A DNA stretch of 64,000 nt, taken from NCBI GenBank assembly GCA_963739355.1, contig CAVUAD010000006.1, positions 372,001 to 436,000 on the forward strand. Direction: 5' to 3'. The notes beneath the pieces were generated by a model. It searched no databases. It had not been told where the DNA came from and saw nothing but the letters and a program-made list of their open reading frames with translations. The position numbers and the translations under genes are program-made. How positions within the stretch are numbered: position 1 is the first letter of the stretch; each line of letters begins with the position of its first letter. The stretch comes from JAWVFM01 sp963739355. GTDB taxonomy: Bacteria; Actinomycetota; Thermoleophilia; Solirubrobacterales; 70-9. This document shows, piece after piece, positions 34,146 to 43,419 of the stretch.

Positions 34146-35252
34146 TCAGTTGAACTCGATCACGCTGCGGATGCCGTCCTGGGCCTCCATCAGCTCGAAG
34201 CCGCGATTGACCTCGTCAAGGGTTATCCGGTGGGAGATGAACGGGTCGACGTCGATGTCACCCGCCAGGTAGCGCTCGACGAACGCCGGTACGCCGTCGC
34301 GGCCCTTGACGCCGCCGAACGAGGACCCGGCGATGCGGCGCCCGGTGATCAGAAGGCGCGGGATCACATCGAGCGTCTCGCCCTTCCCCGCCACCCCGCA
34401 CATCGTCGCGAGCCCCCAGGCCATGCGCGCGGACTCCACCGCCTGGCGCATGACGGCGACGCTTCCGGTCGCCTCGAACGTGTAGTCGGCCCCGAAGCCG
34501 CCGGTCGACTCCACGATCGCGTCGACCACGCCGGGGCCGCCGACCATCGTCTCGGTCGCGCCCTGGCCCTTGGCGAGCTCGAGCCTGTCGTCGGAGAGGT
34601 CGACGCAGACGATCCGCTCGGCGCCGGCGAGCCGGCAGCCGGCCACCGCGCCCAGGCCAACCATGCCGGCGCCGAAGACGACGCACGTGGACCCCTCGCG
34701 CACCTTCGCCGTGTTGAGCGCGGCGCCGAGGCCGGTCGAGAGCCCGCAGGCGAACAGGCAGGCGCGGTCGAGCGGCGCCTCCGGGTTGACCTTCGCCAGC
34801 GCGATCTCGGGCATGACGGTGTGCTCGGCGAACGTCGAGGTGCCCATGAAGTGACGGATGTCCTCGCCGTCGCGCGAGAGGCGCGTGGTGCCGTCCGGCA
34901 GGTAGCCCTTGTTCTGCTGCTCGCGGATCGCCATGCAGAGATTGGTGCGCTCGTCGCGGCAGTGCTCGCACTCGCCGCACTGCGGCGAGAAGAGCGTGAC
35001 GACGTGGTCGCCGACCTCCAGCGAGGTGACGCCGGGGCCGACGCCCTCGACTATGCCGGCACCCTCGTGACCGAGGACGGTCGGGGCATACCCGGACGGG
35101 TCGACGCCCGAGGCCGTGTACAGGTCCGTGTGGCAGACGCCGCAGGCGACCAGGCGAACCAGGGCCTCGCCCTCCTTGGGATCGGCGAGATCGACCTCCT
35201 GGACGTTCAGCGGCTTGCCGAACTCCTCCAGAACCGCCGCGCGCATCTTCAT
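34146..35252 (-). CDS. Zn-dependent alcohol dehydrogenase, class III-like
   Basis: 368 residues, medium-chain dehydrogenase family. The catalytic Zn site is ACGVCHTD plus GHEGAGIVE, the structural Zn lobe CGECEHCRDERTNLC has all four cysteines, and the NAD fold contains VFGAGMVGLGAVAG. Features such as LCMAIREQQNKGYLPDGT and HFMGTSTFAEHTV recall S-(hydroxymethyl)glutathione dehydrogenases. With the MBL gene behind it, it may oxidise an aldehyde-thiol adduct such as S-hydroxymethyl-mycothiol, but thiol identity cannot be read from sequence. Confidence 0.92.
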   Translation of the reverse strand: MKMRAAVLEEFGKPLNVQEVDLADPKEGEALVRLVACGVCHTDLYTASGVDPSGYAPTVLGHEGAGIVEGVGPGVTSLEVGDHVVTLFSPQCGECEHCRDERTNLCMAIREQQNKGYLPDGTTRLSRDGEDIRHFMGTSTFAEHTVMPEIALAKVNPEAPLDRACLFACGLSTGLGAALNTAKVREGSTCVVFGAGMVGLGAVAGCRLAGAERIVCVDLSDDRLELAKGQGATETMVGGPGVVDAIVESTGGFGADYTFEATGSVAVMRQAVESARMAWGLATMCGVAGKGETLDVIPRLLITGRRIAGSSFGGVKGRDGVPAFVERYLAGDIDVDPFISHRITLDEVNRGFELMEAQDGIRSVIEFN

Positions 35253-35323
35253 CCGGCCACCTCCACTCCTTCGAACAGCCTGTCTCGCATCCTAGTGACG
35301 AGGCGGCGACGCCCCCGCCTCGT

Positions 35324-35623
35324 CTAGGCGCGCTTCAGGTAGCGGAGGTGGGTGGTCCGCGCTCTCCACAGCAGCAGCCCGTAGGCAAAGGCGACCGCGA
35401 TCACCCAGTCGATCGAGCTGTCGACGGCGAAGTGGAGGATCACCATCAGGACGGCGGCGAGGACGAACGTCGCGACGGCGCGCCCCCACGACCACGTGCC
35501 GGGGGCTCCCTGGCTCAGCGCCATCCAGGCTCCCCGGTCGATCTGCGCGCCGATCCCCGAGCCGGGAACCAGCTCCTCGAGCTCGGCGCGCCGTTGGCGA
35601 ACCGGGTCCTGGTGGCCGTCCAT
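35324..35623 (-). CDS. Small two-helix membrane protein, unknown
   Basis: 99 residues: a polar N-terminal half (MDGHQDPVRQRRAELEELVP) and two membrane helices (AVATFVLAAVLMVILHFAV and DWVIAVAFAYGLLLW). No family recognised. It lies between the alcohol dehydrogenase (same strand) and the divergent ArsP-type permease. Confidence 0.65.
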   Translation of the reverse strand: MDGHQDPVRQRRAELEELVPGSGIGAQIDRGAWMALSQGAPGTWSWGRAVATFVLAAVLMVILHFAVDSSIDWVIAVAFAYGLLLWRARTTHLRYLKRA

Positions 35624-35644
35624 GGCCGGAATTTAGCCAGGCTG

Positions 35645-35661
35645 ATACCCTCGGGGGGTAT
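35645..35661. promoter_or_regulatory. ATACCC-N5-GGGTAT operator overlapping a start codon
   Basis: Perfect 6-base arms around TCGGG; the right arm includes the AT of the permease ATG, and TACCCT (35646-35651) has the right position for a -10 box. ATACCC...GGGTAT resembles sites of CsoR-family metal sensors. A bound repressor would cover both promoter and start. Confidence 0.5.
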
Positions 35662-36805
35662 GGCGAGCGTCAGCGGAAAGATCGGCGAGGGCCTCGGCAA
35701 CGCTTTCCTGATGGCCTGGGAGGTCTGGTGGGCCCTCGTCATCGGATTCGCGATCTCCGCCGTGGTCCAGGCTTGGGTGCCGCGGGAGCGGATCGAGCGG
35801 GCGCTGGCCGGCGACGGCCCACGCCCCGTCGCCGTCGCCACCGGGCTGGGTGCCGCCTCCTCCTCGTGCTCCTACGCTGCGATCGCGATTGCGAAGTCGC
35901 TCTTTCAGAAGGGCGCGTCGGCCGCCTCCGCGCTGGCCTTCCAGTTCGCGTCGACCAACCTGGTGTGGGAGCTGGGCCTGGTCCTCTGGGTCCTGATCGG
36001 GTGGCAGTTCACCCTCGCCGAGTACGTGGGCGGAATCGTCCTCATCGTCGCCATGACCCTGATGCTGCGGCTCTTCGTGAGCCGCCGCCTGGAGGAGGAG
36101 GCGCGCGAGCACGCTCGAAACGCCGAGGCGGGCCACGTGCACCCAAGCGCCGCATCGAGCGCTCCCTGGCGAAGCCGGCTGACGAACGTCGAGGCGTGGA
36201 CCGACGTCGCCAGCAACTTCCGCGGGGACTGGTACATGATCTGGAAGGAGGTCGGCCTCGGCTTTCTGATCGCCGGCTTCGTCGGCCTGCTCGGCAACGA
36301 CTTCTTCAACGGGCTGTTCATCACCGACGCGCCCGGGGCGATCCGAACGATCGAGAACGTGGTCGCGGGCCCGCTCATCGCCGTCCTGAGCTTCGTGTGC
36401 TCCGTCGGGAACGTTCCCCTTGCCGCGGTGCTCTGGTCGGGCGGGATCTCGTTCGCAGGGGTGGTCGCGTTCATCTTCGCCGACCTGATCGTGCTGCCGA
36501 TCGTGCTCGCCTATCGCAAGTACTACGGCACGGCGTTCGCGCTTCGGATCACCGCGTTGATGCTGCTCACGATGGTCATCGCGGCGCTCGTGATCGACGT
36601 TGCCTTCGGCGTCACGGGCCTGATCCCCGACGGCCCGCGGCCCACTCGCGACGACGTCTTCGGCACCATCGCCGTCAACTACAAGCTCTTCCTGAACGTG
36701 GTGGCGACCGTGGTCTTCATCGCGCTGTTCGCGCTCGCGGCCCGCAGGGGCGGGGTGCATGACCACGCCCATGCGCACGCCGAGGTGGCGACGGCGCCGG
36801 AGTAG
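35660..36805 (+). CDS. ArsP-type permease (PF03773-like) with His-rich tail
   Basis: 381 residues, eight or more membrane helices in two halves. The conserved cysteine-containing loops are GAASSSCSYAAIAIAKSLF and SFVCSVGNVPLAAVLW; a charged cytoplasmic loop (residues about 145-180) separates the halves. The C-terminus is His-rich (HDHAHAHAE). ArsP/DUF318 permeases export organoarsenicals or other metal(loid) compounds. The upstream palindrome looks like a metal-sensor operator. There is no Shine-Dalgarno site. Confidence 0.82.
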   Translation: MASVSGKIGEGLGNAFLMAWEVWWALVIGFAISAVVQAWVPRERIERALAGDGPRPVAVATGLGAASSSCSYAAIAIAKSLFQKGASAASALAFQFASTNLVWELGLVLWVLIGWQFTLAEYVGGIVLIVAMTLMLRLFVSRRLEEEAREHARNAEAGHVHPSAASSAPWRSRLTNVEAWTDVASNFRGDWYMIWKEVGLGFLIAGFVGLLGNDFFNGLFITDAPGAIRTIENVVAGPLIAVLSFVCSVGNVPLAAVLWSGGISFAGVVAFIFADLIVLPIVLAYRKYYGTAFALRITALMLLTMVIAALVIDVAFGVTGLIPDGPRPTRDDVFGTIAVNYKLFLNVVATVVFIALFALAARRGGVHDHAHAHAEVATAPE

Positions 36806-36808
36806 ATT
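36803..36808 (+). promoter_or_regulatory. -10 box of the proline catabolic operon
   Basis: TAGATT, 6 bases before ATG 36815, overlapping the stop codon of the preceding permease gene; no Shine-Dalgarno site. It suggests an independent, leaderless start. Confidence 0.45.
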
Positions 36809-36814
36809 TGGGCC

Positions 36815-38179
36815 ATGGAGGTCTCATCCGCACCGCCGGTCGACCTTCACCGCCTGGACGCGGAGATCCTCGCGGTTGGCACCGCGCTGTCGGAGGCGAT
36901 GTCGCAGGCTCCGCGACGCCCGGCGCGCGCTGTCGACGAGCGGGCGATGCGAGCCAGTACCCGGGACCCCGAGCTGCGGGCCGCCCTGTTTCGCCTGGTC
37001 GACGTCACGCCGGCGTGCCGCAACCTCGACGACCTCGGCCATCATCTGGCGGGGATGCTCGACTCGGTCGAGGAGCCGTCGACGTCGATCGCCGCGGCCA
37101 TGCGGGTCGCCGACACCAAGGCGGGGCGCGTCGCGCTCGGGGCGGCGGTGGCGGCCGGCGTTCGCCACATGGCCCATCGCTTCATCGCCGGGTCAAGCCC
37201 GAGGGACGCCCTGCGTGAGCTCAGCCGGCTCTGGAACCGGGGCATCGCGGCCTCCGTCGATTTGCTCGGCGAGGCGACCGTCAGCGCGGCCGAAGCCGAC
37301 GCCTACGCCGCGCGCTGCATGGAGGCTCTCGAAGCGCTGAGCGAGGGAAGCGCCGGCTGGCCCGGGCGCGGCGTCCTGGAGCGCGATGGCGCGGGTGTGC
37401 TCCCGCGCGTCAACCTTTCCGTGAAGGTCTCGGCGCTCACGCCCGTCCTGCACGCCGAGGCGCCGGAGCGCGGCCGCGCCGACGCCGGCACGCGCCTGCG
37501 CCCGCTGCTTCGCCGCGCGGGCGAGCTCGGCGCCCACCTTCACGTCGACATGGAGTCGCTGGACTCGCACGAGACCACGCTCGGGCTGGTCGGGGACCTG
37601 CTGGCCGAGGACGAGTTCCGCCACGGGCCGTCGGTTGGCGTCGTGATCCAGGCGTACCTCCGCGACTCGCCCGAGCACGTCGAGCGGGTGCTCGCCTGGG
37701 CCGCCCGGACCCGCCGTGACCCGGCGCTTGTGGTGCGGCTGGTGAAGGGCGCCTACTGGGACCATGAGTCCGCGGAGGCGCAGCAGCGAGGGTGGTCGGT
37801 GCCGGTGTTCGAGGACAAGGCCGAGTCGGACCGCAACTACGAGGCCCTCAGCCGCAGGCTGCTCGACGCCCGGCCGCTCGTGCGCGTCGCGATCGCCTCG
37901 CACAACCTGCGCTCGGTGGCGCACGCCATCGCCTACAGCCGGCTGCGCGGCGGCCGCGACTCCGATCTGGAGGTGCAGGTGCTCCGCGGCCTCGGCGACG
38001 ACCTCGCCGCCGCCGTCGCCGCAGCTGGGCTCCGGGCGCGCGTCTACTCCCCGGTGGGCGACCTCGTCGCCGGCATGGCCTACCTCGTGCGGCGCCTGCT
38101 CGAGAACGCCTCCAACGACTCGTTCCTCCTCGCGCAGGCCGAGGGCGCCCCGCTGGCAGAGCTGCTGGCCGCCCCATGA
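36815..38179 (+). CDS. Proline dehydrogenase (PutA PRODH domain)
   Basis: 454 residues. The FAD-binding barrel is seen in LPRVNLSVKVSALTPVLHAE, HLHVDMESLDSHETTLGL, GVVIQAYLRDSP, LVVRLVKGAYWDHE, IASHNLRSVAHAI and the end VYSPVGDLVAGMAYLVRRLLENASN. It oxidises proline to pyrroline-5-carboxylate, the first step of proline use. It ends in an ATGA overlap with the P5C dehydrogenase gene, so both steps are made together. In many bacteria these domains are fused as PutA; here they are separate. Confidence 0.94.
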   Translation: MEVSSAPPVDLHRLDAEILAVGTALSEAMSQAPRRPARAVDERAMRASTRDPELRAALFRLVDVTPACRNLDDLGHHLAGMLDSVEEPSTSIAAAMRVADTKAGRVALGAAVAAGVRHMAHRFIAGSSPRDALRELSRLWNRGIAASVDLLGEATVSAAEADAYAARCMEALEALSEGSAGWPGRGVLERDGAGVLPRVNLSVKVSALTPVLHAEAPERGRADAGTRLRPLLRRAGELGAHLHVDMESLDSHETTLGLVGDLLAEDEFRHGPSVGVVIQAYLRDSPEHVERVLAWAARTRRDPALVVRLVKGAYWDHESAEAQQRGWSVPVFEDKAESDRNYEALSRRLLDARPLVRVAIASHNLRSVAHAIAYSRLRGGRDSDLEVQVLRGLGDDLAAAVAAAGLRARVYSPVGDLVAGMAYLVRRLLENASNDSFLLAQAEGAPLAELLAAP

Positions 38180-39741
38180 CGCTTCCTCCGTTCTCGAACC
38201 AGCCCCTCCTCGAGCTGCGGCGCGAGGACGAGCGGGTCCGCCTGCTCGACGCGCTGAGCGCCGTGGATCGCGGCCTGCCGCTGGACGTCCCGGTGCTGAT
38301 CGCGGGCGACGCGCGCTCCGGGCAGGAGATCGACTCGGTGGACCCCGGCCAGCCCTCGCGGCTGGTCGCCCGCGCGGCGGTGGCAACCGAGGAGGAGGTC
38401 GGCCAGGCGGTCGCCACGGCGGCGTCGGCCCGCGAGAGCTGGGGGCGCCGGCCCGCCGCGGAACGGGCGGCCACGCTCGTCGCCGCGGCTGCCTGGATGC
38501 GCGAGCGTCGCCACGAGCTCGCCGCGCTCGAGGTCCGCGAATGCGCCAAGCCGTGGCTCGAGGCGGACGCCGACGTCAGCGAGGCGATCGACTTCCTCGA
38601 GTACTACGCGCGCGGTGCCCTCGAGATCGATGCCGGCCGCGAGCTGATCCAGGTTCCCGGCGAGCGGAACTCGCTGACCTACGTTCCGCGAGGCGTCGTC
38701 GCGGTGATCTCCCCCTGGAACTTCCCGCTCGCGATCCCGGCGGGGATGACCGCGGCGGCACTCGCCACGGGCAACGGCGTGGTCCTGAAGCCGGCGGAGC
38801 AGTCCCCCGGGTGCGCGCTGCGGCTGGTGGATGCGCTGCGGGCCGGCGGGGTCCCGCCGGAGGCGCTCTCGCTCGTGCCGGGGTACGGGAAAACCGGAGC
38901 CGCCCTGGTGAGCCATCCGAGCGTGCACGCGATCGCCTTCACCGGGTCCTCCGCCGTTGGCCTCGAGATCATCCGGACCGCCGCGGCCACCCCGGATGGC
39001 CAGCACCACGTCAAGCGTGTTGTTGCCGAGATGGGCGGCAAGAACTGCGCGATCGTCGACGCCGACGCCGACCTGGACGAGGTGGTGCCGTCGGTCGTCG
39101 GCTCGGCCTTCGCCTACGGCGGGCAGAAGTGCTCGGCCTGTTCCCGGGTCCTCGCGCACGAGGCGCTCGCCGAGCGGCTGACCGAGCGGCTCGCCGGGGC
39201 GGTCGACGTGCTGTCCGTCGCCCAGGCGGCGGTGTTCGGCGTGGACGTGCCGCCGCTGATCGAGGCCGAGGCCGCCGAGCGGGCCGCGGCCTGCGTGGAG
39301 CTCGCCGAGCGCGATGGAACCGTCGCCGGCCGCGCGGCGCTCCCGGACGGCGAGGGGTACTTCGCCCAGCCGATCGTCGCCGCCGGGCTTCCCGCCGACT
39401 CGCCGATCCTGGCGAAGGAGATCTTCGGGCCGGTGCTTGCCGTGGAGGCGGTGCCGAGCGTGGAGGCCGCCTGCGAGGTGGTCGAGGAGCTGCCCTTCGC
39501 CCTGACCAGCGGGCTGTTCTCGCGGGACCCGGCGACGGTGGAGGCGGTGACGCGCCGGCTTCCGGTGGGCAACCTCTACGTCAACCGCCAGATCACCGGC
39601 GCCGTCGTCGGCCGTCAGCCCTTCGGCGGCAACCGGCTCTCCGGAATCGGGTCGAAGGCCGGCGGCCCGGACTACCTGCTGCAGTTCGTGGAGCCGCGCG
39701 TGGTCTCCGAGAACACGATGCGCCACGGGCTCGTCGCCTAG
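38176..39741 (+). CDS. 1-pyrroline-5-carboxylate dehydrogenase (ALDH family)
   Basis: 521 residues, aldehyde dehydrogenase fold. Visible are VAVISPWNFPLAIPAGM, AIAFTGSSAVGLEI, the catalytic Glu in VVAEMGGKNC, the catalytic Cys in YGGQKCSACSRV, and EIFGPVLAVE. It converts glutamate semialdehyde to glutamate with NAD+. The N-terminal ~60 residues match the PutA-like P5CDH start. Coupled to proline dehydrogenase by a 4-base overlap. Confidence 0.94.
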   Translation: MTLPPFSNQPLLELRREDERVRLLDALSAVDRGLPLDVPVLIAGDARSGQEIDSVDPGQPSRLVARAAVATEEEVGQAVATAASARESWGRRPAAERAATLVAAAAWMRERRHELAALEVRECAKPWLEADADVSEAIDFLEYYARGALEIDAGRELIQVPGERNSLTYVPRGVVAVISPWNFPLAIPAGMTAAALATGNGVVLKPAEQSPGCALRLVDALRAGGVPPEALSLVPGYGKTGAALVSHPSVHAIAFTGSSAVGLEIIRTAAATPDGQHHVKRVVAEMGGKNCAIVDADADLDEVVPSVVGSAFAYGGQKCSACSRVLAHEALAERLTERLAGAVDVLSVAQAAVFGVDVPPLIEAEAAERAAACVELAERDGTVAGRAALPDGEGYFAQPIVAAGLPADSPILAKEIFGPVLAVEAVPSVEAACEVVEELPFALTSGLFSRDPATVEAVTRRLPVGNLYVNRQITGAVVGRQPFGGNRLSGIGSKAGGPDYLLQFVEPRVVSENTMRHGLVA

Positions 39742-39775
39742 AGAAGAACCGGCGCACGGGCCGCAGGGCTCTGCG

Positions 39776-41563
39776 ATGCTCGCCGTGATGAGGCTTCGGG
39801 GCAGCTTGGTCGCCATCGCGGCGACCCTCATGACGTTCTGCGTGGTTTCGTCGACCGCTGCCGCAAAGCCGGCGCCGTACACGGTCAAGACGCTGCACTT
39901 CACCGTCCACGTGGGGCCGAAGACGGACCCGCAGACGTGCGACGTGGTCGGCGACCTCTACAAGCCGCGGGCCGCGGGCCGCCGCCACCGGGTCCCCGCG
40001 ATCCTCACCACCAACGGCTTCGGGGGCTCCAAGGACGACCAGGCGGACCTCGGCAAGTGGGGCGCCTCGCACGGCTACGCGGTGCTCTCCTACTCCGGGC
40101 TCGGCTTCGGCGGCTCCGGCTGCAAGATCTACCTCGACGACCGCGACTACGACGGCAAGGCGGCGAAGCAGCTCGTCACCTTCCTCGGCGGCGGGATGAA
40201 GGCCGACGACGGAACGAAGGTCGACTTCGTGAAGCGCGACAGTCGGGGCTCGGACGGCCGCCATCACCGGTTCGATCCCCGCGTCGGCATGATCGGCGGC
40301 TCCTACGGGGGCCAGATCCAGTTCGCCGCCGCGGGAGTCGACCCGCGGGTGGACACGATCATCCCGATCATCACCTGGAACGACCTCTCCTACTCCCTGG
40401 CGCCGAACAACACGAGCATCGGCAACGGCGTCAGCTACACCACCCCGGGAATCGAGAAGTTCGAGTGGACCTCGCTCTTCTTCGGCCTGGGGATCGCCGA
40501 TGGCCTGAGCGGCGCCACCGCCGACCCCTCGCGGAACGCGGGCTGCCCCAACTTCGACAACCGCGCCTGCACCTCCAAGACGCAGATGGACGCCCTGGGC
40601 TACCCCGACCAGAACACGATCGCTTTCGCGCGGCACGCCTCGGTCGTCTCGTTCATGAAGAGGATCCGGGTCCCGACGATGCTGATGCAGGGCCAGGGCG
40701 ACACCCTCTTCAACCTCCAGGAAGCGGCCGCGACCTACCGGGGGCTGCGCCGTCGGCACACGCCGGTTCGCATGGTCTGGCAGTCGTGGGGCCACAGCAG
40801 CGGAACGGCGGCGCCGGGCGAGTGGAGCGAGTCGAACCTGCGAAAGACCTACGAGGGCCGCCTTGTCGTCCAGTGGTTCAACCACTACCTGAAGGGCAGG
40901 GGCCCGAAGCCGAAGATGGACTTCCGCTACTTCCGCGACTGGGTCCACTACAAGGGCATCGCCACGCCGGCCTACGCCAGGGCGAAGCGGTTCCCCGCGG
41001 GCCACCAGCGCAGCTTCTTCCTCTCCGGCTCGGACGCGCTCGTCCGCAGGCGCGCGAAGGCGCGGGCCGGCACGTCGAGCTTCGCGGTGTCGAACAACAC
41101 GGAGACGAGCTACACCGAGACGTCCGCCCTCGACCAGTCGGGGCCCGTCACGGACACACCTGGGACCTTCGCGCAATTCTCCACCGGCGCGCTGAAGCGC
41201 AACGTGGACGTCGTCGGCTCGCCGAAGGTGCGAATCAGAGTCGATGACCCCACCGTCGCCGCGACCCAGGACAGCGGACCCGCGGCCAAGCTCGTCCTCT
41301 TCTTCAAGCTCTACGACATCCAGCCGGACGACACGGTGGTTCTGCCCCACCGGCTGATCGCCCCGGTGCGGGTGCCCGACGTGACGAAGCCCTTCACGGT
41401 GACGCTGCCGGGCATCGTCCACCGCTTCCCGAAGGGCGATCGCATCGCGCTGACGATCGCCGCCGGCGACGCCGCCTACAAGGGGAACGACGCGCCCTCC
41501 GCCGTCACCGTCCACTCCGTGTCGGGCAACAACGGCGTGCTGACGGTTCCAGTCGTTCGCTAG
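39776..41563 (+). CDS. Secreted CocE/NonD family acyl hydrolase (S15-like)
   Basis: 595 residues, signal peptide SLVAIAATLMTFCVVSSTAAA after an Arg. The hydrolase core contains ILTTNGFGGSKDDQ, the nucleophile GMIGGSYGGQ, a likely acid in MLMQGQGDTLF, and His in WQSWGHSSG. From about residue 430 a C-terminal beta-sandwich follows (LVLFFKLYDIQPDD, HRFPKGDRIALTIAAGD). It is a distant paralogue of the protein at 27434. Substrate unknown; ester or peptide bonds in exported material are likely. Confidence 0.87.
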   Translation: MLAVMRLRGSLVAIAATLMTFCVVSSTAAAKPAPYTVKTLHFTVHVGPKTDPQTCDVVGDLYKPRAAGRRHRVPAILTTNGFGGSKDDQADLGKWGASHGYAVLSYSGLGFGGSGCKIYLDDRDYDGKAAKQLVTFLGGGMKADDGTKVDFVKRDSRGSDGRHHRFDPRVGMIGGSYGGQIQFAAAGVDPRVDTIIPIITWNDLSYSLAPNNTSIGNGVSYTTPGIEKFEWTSLFFGLGIADGLSGATADPSRNAGCPNFDNRACTSKTQMDALGYPDQNTIAFARHASVVSFMKRIRVPTMLMQGQGDTLFNLQEAAATYRGLRRRHTPVRMVWQSWGHSSGTAAPGEWSESNLRKTYEGRLVVQWFNHYLKGRGPKPKMDFRYFRDWVHYKGIATPAYARAKRFPAGHQRSFFLSGSDALVRRRAKARAGTSSFAVSNNTETSYTETSALDQSGPVTDTPGTFAQFSTGALKRNVDVVGSPKVRIRVDDPTVAATQDSGPAAKLVLFFKLYDIQPDDTVVLPHRLIAPVRVPDVTKPFTVTLPGIVHRFPKGDRIALTIAAGDAAYKGNDAPSAVTVHSVSGNNGVLTVPVVR

Positions 41564-41581
41564 GGACCAGCCGCGGCCCCA

Positions 41582-41616
41582 TGCGAGTTGGTGTCGCTAT
41601 CCGACATCAACTCGCA
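41582..41616. repeat. 35-base palindrome, copy A (also terminator-like)
   Basis: A stem with 15-base arms (TGCGAGTTGGTGTCG / CGACATCAACTCGCA, one G-T pair) and loop CTATC, between two convergent genes. A second 35-base palindrome at 56204-56238 matches it at about 26 of 35 positions, with paired changes in the stem, so the two look like members of one repeat family. It may also act as a bidirectional terminator. Confidence 0.7.
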
Positions 41617-41625
41617 ACCTCACCC

Positions 41626-43416
41626 TCACCGAGGCGCGGCGTAGAGCCCTTCGATCTCGGCCATGTACTTCTCGGCGATCGGCCTGCGCTTCAGCTTCAT
41701 CGTCGGCGTCAGCTCGTCGCCGCCGGGTTCCCAGTCGGTCGGGAGGATCTCGAACCGCTTGATCTGCTCCACGCGCGAGAGCTGGCCGTTGGCGAGCGCC
41801 ACACCCTCCTCCACCGCCGCACGTAGCTCGGGATTGGCTGAGAGCGACCCGGCCGAGGCGTCCTCCAGGCCGTGCTCGGCGGCGAACGCCGCGCAGGCGT
41901 CGGGGTCGAGCACCACGAGCGCCACGTTGTAGGGGCGGCGGTCGCCAACGGCGACGGCCTGGCCGATCAGGGGGGAGGCCGCCTTCAGCCGCGCCTCGAT
42001 GTTGGCCGGCGACATGTTCTTGCCCGCCGCGTTGATGATCAGCTCCTTCTTGCGATCGACGATCGAGACGTAGCCGTCCGCGTCGATCTCGGCGATGTCG
42101 CCGGTGCGAAGCCAGCCGTCGGCGTCGATCGTCTCGGCGGTCTTCTCGGGCTCGTCGCGATAGCCGCGCATGACGATGTCGCCGCGACACAGGAGCTCGC
42201 CGTCGTCGGCAAGGCTCAGCTCGAGCCCCGGAACGGCCGGCCCGACGGTTCCGATCTTCAGGCGGCCCGGCGGGTTGATGGTCGCGCAACAGGAGAGCTC
42301 CGACATGCCCCAGAGCTCCGAGATCGGGAGCCCGATCGCACCGAAGAACTCGAGGACCTCAACCGAGGTCGGTGCGGCTCCGGAGACGCTCCAGCGCACC
42401 GCGTCGAGCCCGATTCGCTCACGGAGCTTCGACAGGACGATCTCGTCGAAGCGGGCGAACTCGTCCAGGAGCTCCTGGCTCGGGCCCGGTCCACGGCCGT
42501 AGGCCGCGTCCTGTTCCGCGGAGACCTTGCGAAGCCCGCAGTCGATCGCCGCGCGGATGCCCGCCTGGACGTTCTCGTCCGGGTTCGTCTCGATGGCGGC
42601 CTCCAGACCCGCCTTCAGCTTCTCCCAGATTCGCGGCACAGCGCCCCACGTCGTCGGCCGGCAGTCGGGGATGGCGGCCGCGACCTCTCGAGGGTCGGTG
42701 ACGCACGTCACCTCGGTGCCGAGGAAGATCCCCGCGTAATGACTGCCCCAGCGGTCGGCGATGTGCGCGGAGGGCAGGTAGGAGATCGTGCGATCGCCCC
42801 GTTGGGCGGTGAGCACCGCGGTGGTCGCCTCGAACTCGGCCACGATGTTGGCGTGGGTCAGCTCGACGCCCTTCGGCGGCCCCGTGGTCCCGGACGTGTA
42901 GATCAGCGTCAGCACGTCTTCCGGCGTCACCGCCCTCCACGTCGCCTCGAAGTCGAACCCGTCAAGGGGAGCGTTCTCGACGTCGGCGAGCGCCACCGTC
43001 CCCTCCGGCGAGCCGTCGATGCAGACCACGTGCTCAACCGCGGACCCGTCCCGCGCGGCGTTCACGCTCGGCGCGAACTGCGCCTCGCAGATCACGACCC
43101 GGTTCCTCGCGTTCTGGAAGAGGTAGGCGATCTGGTCGGGCGCGAGGGTGTTGTAGACCGAGAACGGGGACGCGCCGAGGTGTACGGCCGCGCAGTCGAC
43201 GAGGTTGAACTCGGGCCGGTTGACCATCATGAGGGCGACCGTGTCCCCACGGCCGACGCCGAGCGCCGCCAGGCCCGCGGCGATCCTGCGGACCCGCTCG
43301 GCGTACTCGCCCCAGCCGATCTCGACGCCGCCGCCGACCGTCCGCAGCGCGGTCGCGTTGGGGTCGCGCGTGGCCGTCTCCGCGAACGCCTGGCAGAGCG
43401 TTTCGGGAGACGGCAT
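41626..43416 (-). CDS. Long-chain acyl-CoA synthetase (AMP-forming)
   Basis: 596 residues. The adenylation motifs are LIYTSGTTGPPKGVELTHANI (A3, written as two parts in the family), SYLPSAHIADRWG, ISELWGMSELS, the Asp hinge DGWLRTGDIAEIDADG, and GKNMSP (A10 Lys region). It activates fatty acids to acyl-CoA by ATP. It starts 3 bases after the stop of the flavoenzyme gene, implying an operon with it. Similar in size to mycobacterial FadD15-type enzymes. Confidence 0.94.
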   Translation of the reverse strand: MPSPETLCQAFAETATRDPNATALRTVGGGVEIGWGEYAERVRRIAAGLAALGVGRGDTVALMMVNRPEFNLVDCAAVHLGASPFSVYNTLAPDQIAYLFQNARNRVVICEAQFAPSVNAARDGSAVEHVVCIDGSPEGTVALADVENAPLDGFDFEATWRAVTPEDVLTLIYTSGTTGPPKGVELTHANIVAEFEATTAVLTAQRGDRTISYLPSAHIADRWGSHYAGIFLGTEVTCVTDPREVAAAIPDCRPTTWGAVPRIWEKLKAGLEAAIETNPDENVQAGIRAAIDCGLRKVSAEQDAAYGRGPGPSQELLDEFARFDEIVLSKLRERIGLDAVRWSVSGAAPTSVEVLEFFGAIGLPISELWGMSELSCCATINPPGRLKIGTVGPAVPGLELSLADDGELLCRGDIVMRGYRDEPEKTAETIDADGWLRTGDIAEIDADGYVSIVDRKKELIINAAGKNMSPANIEARLKAASPLIGQAVAVGDRRPYNVALVVLDPDACAAFAAEHGLEDASAGSLSANPELRAAVEEGVALANGQLSRVEQIKRFEILPTDWEPGGDELTPTMKLKRRPIAEKYMAEIEGLYAAPR

Positions 43417-43419
43417 CGC

